Shown here piece after piece: positions 60,120 to 64,000 of a stretch of 64,000 bases of DNA. Source of the stretch: UBA1573 sp034005165. Lineage in GTDB: Bacteria; Pseudomonadota; Alphaproteobacteria; Micavibrionales; Micavibrionaceae. Location: contig JAVEVE010000003.1 of NCBI GenBank assembly GCA_034005165.1, positions 124,001 to 188,000 of the forward strand, in the 5' to 3' direction. The position numbers and the translations under genes are program-made. Each line of letters starts with the position of its first letter. The first letter of the stretch is position 1. The notes below the pieces were generated by a model. That model saw only the letters and a list, made by a program, of their open reading frames with translations, was not told where the DNA came from and did no database searches.

Positions 60120-61599
60120 GTTTTGTCTCTCCTTCTTGAGATGTCTGATGAAATGGTATTGTCTGATTTAGGAACACGGCAGGAACTCCCAAAGTCCGTG
60201 CGAAATAGTCAAGAACGGCGTCTCCGTTCACGCGTGCAGCCGCATCTTTTCCTAAAGATTGCGCCATACCGAGCCATCCGATAAGTGTCTGGATATGAGC
60301 CGTAGATTGCGCACGCGCAAATGGTGAGCGATATTCAATCGCCAATGTGCGCCCATCTAACGGCAAGTCAGGGACAGCCCCGCGATCACGCAAAATCTGA
60401 TATGCTCTTTGCAAAAGTGGGTGCAATAACTCAACCTGTAACCGCCCGAATGTGGCACCAAGCAACAAGGCAATTTGCCCTGTTCGTTCTGCAATTTCAG
60501 TCGCCGTCATCTTTCCTCCCCCCACAGCAGGCAGACGATCAACTAAAAGCGCATGACGAATACGTGCGCGCAAATCTTCCAGAACCAATTGTGATACATC
60601 AAATCGTGACGGCATCTCAAGCGGCGTCAGTCCTTTAGACCCCACAGCCTTTGGAATAATTGCCCCTGGAACCAATTGAATAGTCGCAGGATTTATCACC
60701 CCGTCATCATCAGCCTGCCAAATTCCTGTGACCGCAATCGACGCATTCTTTAGAATAAGCTCAACAACTTTATTAGCCGTTTTGATGTCAGGAAGAGCTT
60801 TCATCACAGGCGACCGCCCATAAACTTCCCCCGGAGACTTCATCCATCTGAAATTGATATAGGGCGATTGTGATAGTTTTTGTACCGACAAAGTTTCCGC
60901 AGCATCTCTCAAATAGGCAATAAAGAGGTACCCTTCCCCATCTCGCATAGGCAAAACACACTCAATCACATCTAGCGGCTGGTCATTTGACAAGACTGTT
61001 TCCGGATATTCATAGCGCTCCTGAATACGATCAACAGATAAAGACAGCTCACGGAACACAACATCCAGATACCCATCTTGCCCTTCCAGAAAACTAACAT
61101 CCGAAATGGGTAAAGCCGTAAAACGGAATGCAGAAAGATCGCCGGGCGCACCTTCTTCAAATGCAAGAGACGCCGTCCCCGAGACAACCATATCCAGAAA
61201 GCACTGATGAATCTCGACCAGAAAATTAGACTGGTCAAAATGCGCCTGCATAACTCGTGTTGCCTTATCAAGAAGAGGAGCAATTTTCCCTGCCTCTTCA
61301 TCCGTTAAATCAGTTCCAGCCTTAATTGCAAACCATGGCGTCATAGGAGGCGTTAAATATCCCAGAAGCATAGATGCCAGTTCATCGACCGCATCAAGTG
61401 CCGTTGCATCATAAATATGATCCGATCGTCCCGCAGACAAAGTTCTCGGACTTCTGTTAGGGAGAGCATAGTCGTAGCATTCCTGCCACAAACCACCCCA
61501 ATTAGCCCTAATGGCTTTTGCACGATCAAACCGCTCTGCAACTTCTCCTATTAAGATCTCATATTTTTGATGAGAATATGCCTGAGTCTCCAATACCAT
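60112..61599 (-). CDS. Phage portal (head-tail connector) protein
   Basis: 495 residues. RANWGGLWQECYDYALPNRS, IYDATALDAVDELASMLLGYLTPP and WFAIKAG are typical of the connector of T7-like phages. Later AVGGGKMTATEIAERTGQIA and LGATFGRLQVELLHPLLQRA are also conserved there. Twelve copies form the ring through which DNA is packed by terminase. The ATG directly follows the preceding gene's stop, with no gap. It is somewhat shorter than T7 gp8 (536 residues). Confidence 0.9.
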   Translation of the reverse strand: MVLETQAYSHQKYEILIGEVAERFDRAKAIRANWGGLWQECYDYALPNRSPRTLSAGRSDHIYDATALDAVDELASMLLGYLTPPMTPWFAIKAGTDLTDEEAGKIAPLLDKATRVMQAHFDQSNFLVEIHQCFLDMVVSGTASLAFEEGAPGDLSAFRFTALPISDVSFLEGQDGYLDVVFRELSLSVDRIQERYEYPETVLSNDQPLDVIECVLPMRDGEGYLFIAYLRDAAETLSVQKLSQSPYINFRWMKSPGEVYGRSPVMKALPDIKTANKVVELILKNASIAVTGIWQADDDGVINPATIQLVPGAIIPKAVGSKGLTPLEMPSRFDVSQLVLEDLRARIRHALLVDRLPAVGGGKMTATEIAERTGQIALLLGATFGRLQVELLHPLLQRAYQILRDRGAVPDLPLDGRTLAIEYRSPFARAQSTAHIQTLIGWLGMAQSLGKDAAARVNGDAVLDYFARTLGVPAVFLNQTIPFHQTSQEGETKHD

Positions 61600-61863
61600 T
61601 TATTCCCCCAAAAGAGTTTTACGGGCAACGCTAGCTGACCCATTTTCAAGAACGCCGCGCAAAGACGTCAGAACATTTCCGACAACCCCCCGCTTACGAC
61701 GCAAAACATTTTCTGCACGTGTAGCCGCCACTTCAGCAGGGTCAGCTTCAACACCCGATGATGTGTCAGGCGTTGAAGATGTATTACCCGTAGTTGTTGG
61801 TACATAATAAACAACTGTCGGCGACGATTTTGGCGCCTTGGGTTTGGAAGAAAACGCTCCCAT
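61600..61863 (-). CDS. Small phage protein upstream of portal
   Basis: 87 residues. Ser/Thr/Pro-rich N-terminus (PTVVYYVPTTTGNTSSTPDT), then an Ala/Arg-rich helix (AATRAENVLRRKRGVVG). No signal peptide. Its stop abuts the portal start codon, and such small genes often precede podovirus portals. AGGAG lies before the ATG. Function unknown. Confidence 0.6.
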   Translation of the reverse strand: MGAFSSKPKAPKSSPTVVYYVPTTTGNTSSTPDTSSGVEADPAEVAATRAENVLRRKRGVVGNVLTSLRGVLENGSASVARKTLLGE

Positions 61864-61874
61864 TCAAATCTCCT

Positions 61875-62243
61875 TTAATGTTTGAACTTGAAATATCTAT
61901 AAAGCTGGTAAGGGGTTATAATAAGCGGATTCTGCATTCCTATAACCCTCTTCACCACCTCGACACAGGATAAAAAAAGAGGCGGAAAATACTGCCTCTC
62001 AGGGGTAAGGATTTGTGTTTCGATCACCCTGTACCCTTGATCTTCTAGCCATGTTCTCAAATCAAAGGCAGCATCTATATCCGGCAAAGACACATCCCAA
62101 TGATGTAACATCGGGTCTATTGCAACCCAACGCTCTCCCAATTTCACGACAACAAAACAATGCCTGAATCCGTGTTTAAGAAAACGCAACCACCACACAT
62201 CCGTTTGTCCGCAAAAAACGACCAACGCACAATCACCTTCCAT
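61875..62243 (-). CDS. Permuted papain-like (NlpC/P60-type) phage protein
   Basis: 122 residues. FRHCFVVVKLGERWVAIDPM has a His, and near the end SCVEVVKRVIGMQNPLIITP has a Cys; His before Cys is the order of permuted NlpC/P60 enzymes (YiiX-like). The ending TPYQLYRYF is common in phage relatives. It may cleave peptidoglycan or another amide, but activity is not shown. A GATGAGG ribosome site precedes the ATG, which lies inside the upstream gene, overlapping it by 100 bases. Confidence 0.65.
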   Translation of the reverse strand: MEGDCALVVFCGQTDVWWLRFLKHGFRHCFVVVKLGERWVAIDPMLHHWDVSLPDIDAAFDLRTWLEDQGYRVIETQILTPERQYFPPLFLSCVEVVKRVIGMQNPLIITPYQLYRYFKFKH

Positions 62244-62692
62244 GGGAAGGCCTCATCCCAGTAAGAAGATCGAGCAACAATTCCTTTGGAAATCAAAGCA
62301 TCACCCAGCCTGTCCAATGCCTCGATCCAGATTGTATAAGCGCGCACCTCTTTCGGATGCCGAGGATCAGGAGAAAGCAACCGCATGCCGTAATGACGCA
62401 AAACTTTGATATGATCCATTACCAGCCTGCGCCCCCGATAAAGGCGATCCAACTCGCGATAAATATCGACCGGCTCACACGGGCGAACACAGTTTCCTGC
62501 ACCAGCTACAATTTGCGCACCTTCATTGCGCGCAGTCTGAGCTTGCACAAACCAGAACCAAGCGGCCTCGGCTGTCTCGAATGGAATGACTTCTCCGCGG
62601 GAATATTCCCCGTGAGTTTCTTTATATTGTGTCATGAATTTTCTACCCCAAAAGAAAGGATCCGCACCACATGATCTGGGATGCAGATACAT
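62144..62692 (-). CDS. Conserved phage protein, first gene of the late cluster
   Basis: 182 residues from ATG 62692 with AAAGGA four bases upstream; an ATG at 62635 is the alternative. AAWFWFVQAQTARNEGAQIV, PCEPVDIYRELDRLYRGRRL, then HIKVLRHYGMRLLSPDPRHP and ALDRLGDALISKGIV form a helical domain that I recall from alphaproteobacterial prophage clusters, without a known function. The end overlaps the following gene by 100 bases; this end may be an extension. A candidate promoter stands just upstream. Confidence 0.65.
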   Translation of the reverse strand: MYLHPRSCGADPFFWGRKFMTQYKETHGEYSRGEVIPFETAEAAWFWFVQAQTARNEGAQIVAGAGNCVRPCEPVDIYRELDRLYRGRRLVMDHIKVLRHYGMRLLSPDPRHPKEVRAYTIWIEALDRLGDALISKGIVARSSYWDEAFPWKVIVRWSFFADKRMCGGCVFLNTDSGIVLLS

Positions 62693-62715
62693 TTGTTCCT
62701 TTTATGTTCTTATCT

Positions 62716-62741
62716 TTGACGGAGTTTTTTTACCTTGTCAA
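62716..62741. promoter_or_regulatory. Candidate divergent control region of the phage cluster
   Basis: TTGAC at 62716-62720 and GTCAA at 62737-62741 form an inverted pair. The right arm gives TTGACA on the minus strand (62741-62736), a -35 box for the late cluster; the left arm gives TTGACG on the plus strand. The -10 boxes are weak. It lies between the cluster and the S24 repressor-like gene. Confidence 0.35.
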
Positions 62742-62800
62742 GATATTTTTATGATTATTTTCCTATACCTAGGATTTAAGACTTATGAGATACTGTACAG

Positions 62801-63451
62801 ATGTTAACACACGAAACCATCTGGAATGCCATTGACCGCCTTGCCCGCTCTTGCGGCTACTCGACCTCTGGCCTCGCAAAAAAAGCCGGACTTGATCCGA
62901 CATCCTTCAATCGCAGCAAACGAACAGGACCTGACGGGAAACCCAGATGGCCCTCGACAGAGAGCCTTGCTCGCGTGCTAGAAGCCACAGGTGCAAATAT
63001 TACGGAGTTTATGGAACTACTAGTAAGCGATGAGATTGCATCCGACCATCGTCCAAGAATTCCTGTCATCGGATATGCCCAAGCTGGAAAAGAAGGGTAT
63101 TTTGACGAGGCCGGATTTCCAACAGGAGAAGGTTGGGATTTCATCCACTTCCCGACAGCATCCCCCAAACCAAATCTTGACCAGAGAATTTATGCGCTGG
63201 AAGTAGCAGGAGACTCGATGCTGCCGCTCTTCAGACATGGGGACAGATTAGTCCTATCCCCCGATAGTACAGTTCGCCGCGGGGACCGTGTTGTTATTAA
63301 AACCAATACCGGCGAAATCATGACCAAGGAATTATTGCGCCAAACAGCGGGAAAAATCGAAGTCAGGTCTTTGAATCCGAACCATGAGAATATTATTCTA
63401 ACAACAGACCGCGTTATCTGGATGGCTCGCATTATCTGGGTCAGCCAATAA
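62801..63451 (+). CDS. Helix-turn-helix regulator with S24 (LexA/CI-type) domain
   Basis: 216 residues. The DNA-binding half (SGLAKKAGLDPTSFNRSKR) is followed by RWPSTESLARVLEATG. The S24 half has an Ala95-Gly96 cleavage site (YAQAGKEG), Ser139 in VAGDSMLP and Lys176 in MTKELL, the residues for RecA-stimulated self-cleavage. Relatives of this type are widespread in alphaproteobacterial chromosomes, so it may be a host regulator rather than a phage one. Its divergent position makes it a candidate repressor of the phage-like cluster. No ribosome site is seen before the ATG. Confidence 0.82.
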   Translation: MLTHETIWNAIDRLARSCGYSTSGLAKKAGLDPTSFNRSKRTGPDGKPRWPSTESLARVLEATGANITEFMELLVSDEIASDHRPRIPVIGYAQAGKEGYFDEAGFPTGEGWDFIHFPTASPKPNLDQRIYALEVAGDSMLPLFRHGDRLVLSPDSTVRRGDRVVIKTNTGEIMTKELLRQTAGKIEVRSLNPNHENIILTTDRVIWMARIIWVSQ

Positions 63452-63475
63452 CAAAGCCACAAAGGAGCATCCCAC

Positions 63476-64000
63476 GTGTCCCACACAATCAGAAAAGCCC
63501 TTTTGGGATGCCTGGAAATTCCGCTCTTTATGAAAGCTGGGGTAAAGCGCTTCGAAAATACAAAAGAAGCCGCAACTGCCTCCTTCATAATCCCATTTAT
63601 GTTCCTGTTTCCTATTTCTGAGATATCGCGCATCAATCCGGATTACACTGACCTGAGCTATATATATATTCTTTCAATGACTACCCTTCTTCTGGTTCTA
63701 TCTATGATTTTTTATTATGGAGCCTGTTATGCCTGCATGGTAGCCTTGGAACGCAAGAATCATTTCTATCAATTTGTATCCGCAACAAACTGGATAACAT
63801 TGACATCGTTCGTTACCAATATGCCCTTTTTCCTGTTGGTCTATTGGGGCTATTACGAATATAAGGAAATGTTCAACCTCTTTATTTTCATGATGTTCTT
63901 TGCTGTTACCTATCAGGCTTTCATGATCACCCATCTCTTACGTATAAACTGGATGCTGGGAACTGGGATCTCGATTATGAGCCTGTTAATTGACGATGGG
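63476..64000 (+). CDS. Hypothetical membrane protein, runs off the right edge
   Basis: 175 codons visible from a GTG at 63476, with AAAGGAG eight bases upstream. Four to five hydrophobic segments (SFIIPFMFLFPIS, YILSMTTLLLVLSMIFYYGA, MPFFLLVYWGYY, LFIFMMFFAVTYQAFMI) indicate an inner-membrane protein, with a layout similar to Yip1-type proteins. The C-terminus is outside the window. It starts 24 bases after the S24 regulator, so the two are probably co-transcribed. Confidence 0.65.
   Translation, partial: MSHTIRKALLGCLEIPLFMKAGVKRFENTKEAATASFIIPFMFLFPISEISRINPDYTDLSYIYILSMTTLLLVLSMIFYYGACYACMVALERKNHFYQFVSATNWITLTSFVTNMPFFLLVYWGYYEYKEMFNLFIFMMFFAVTYQAFMITHLLRINWMLGTGISIMSLLIDDG

Larger units (their letters stand above)
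47187..62692 (-). mobile_element. Podovirus-type late-gene cluster; prophage remnant or GTA-like element
   Basis: A 15.5-kb block read from right to left: two small genes near the promoter end, a small gene, portal, scaffold, capsid, small gene, tail tubular A and B, internal virion protein, tailspike, small gene, metallopeptidase, terminase, spanin-like, endolysin, holin. The order matches T7 genes 8-9-10-11-12-14-17-19 plus lysis genes. No integrase, RNA or DNA polymerase, primase, or gp15/gp16 core proteins are present, and no attachment repeats were found. Nearly all genes are on one strand and intact, apart from an inserted plus-strand pair at 58277-59305. Confidence 0.85.

Overview
The window looks like a chromosomal segment of an alphaproteobacterium. 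The strongest marker is a circularly permuted, two-piece tmRNA gene (about 5195-5591), next to an alphaproteobacterial-type SspB. Other pointers are a DegP-miaA-ilvB-ilvH-ilvC neighbourhood, DUF3108 and S24-type regulator genes of alphaproteobacterial style, and two chemoreceptors. A Micavibrio-like or Rhodospirillales-like lineage is possible, but I cannot fix the genus from sequence alone. No tRNA, rRNA, IS element or CRISPR array was seen.

Layout. 1-8205: end of phoH, a zeta-toxin-like kinase facing an HD-domain protein, thyA, two small paralogue-like unknowns, tmRNA, sspB and a large unknown protein. 8377-9711: trhP, then 650 bases without genes carrying two copies of a 50-base repeat. 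10370-13478: an operon of MFS transporter, alpha/beta hydrolase and an ABC ATPase with no permease beside it. 14729-21609: a PAS protein overlapping a chemoreceptor, NhaD, a DMT exporter, an orphan FlgC-like rod protein, a secreted protein and a Cache chemoreceptor. 21650-25846: ilvBHC on the minus strand, preceded by a leader peptide rich in Val/Leu/Ile and an attenuator. 25972-28142: two tandem sigma-factor-like genes. 28101-33096: miaA, degP, dapE, dapD and a K+ channel. 33262-39575: DUF3108 protein, glmU-glmS, a membrane protein and an esterase. 39625-47118: MscS channel, folA, a protein with an internal duplication, an aminotransferase, a BigR/SqrR-like regulator with an operator and two YeeE/YedE sulfur-transport proteins, and NhaA.

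47187-62692 is a compact set of podovirus (T7-type) late genes, all on the minus strand apart from a two-gene insertion on the plus strand: unknown, permuted papain-like protein, portal, scaffold, capsid, tail tubular A and B, internal virion protein, tailspike, a HELAH metallopeptidase, terminase, spanin-like protein, SleB-type endolysin and a gene-transfer-release type holin. No integrase, polymerase, replication gene or attachment site is visible. It is either a decayed prophage or a domesticated, gene-transfer-agent-like particle. The plus-strand insertion is a PilZ (c-di-GMP) protein plus a lipoprotein, sitting between capsid and scaffold. An S24 repressor-like gene is divergent at the promoter end of the cluster.

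How genes fit together: tmRNA and SspB act in the same ribosome-rescue and proteolysis pathway. The ilv genes make branched-chain amino acids and appear controlled by attenuation. DapD/DapE supply diaminopimelate and GlmU/GlmS supply UDP-GlcNAc for the envelope. ThyA and FolA form the thymidylate/folate cycle. NhaA, NhaD, MscS and the K+ channel handle ions and osmotic stress.
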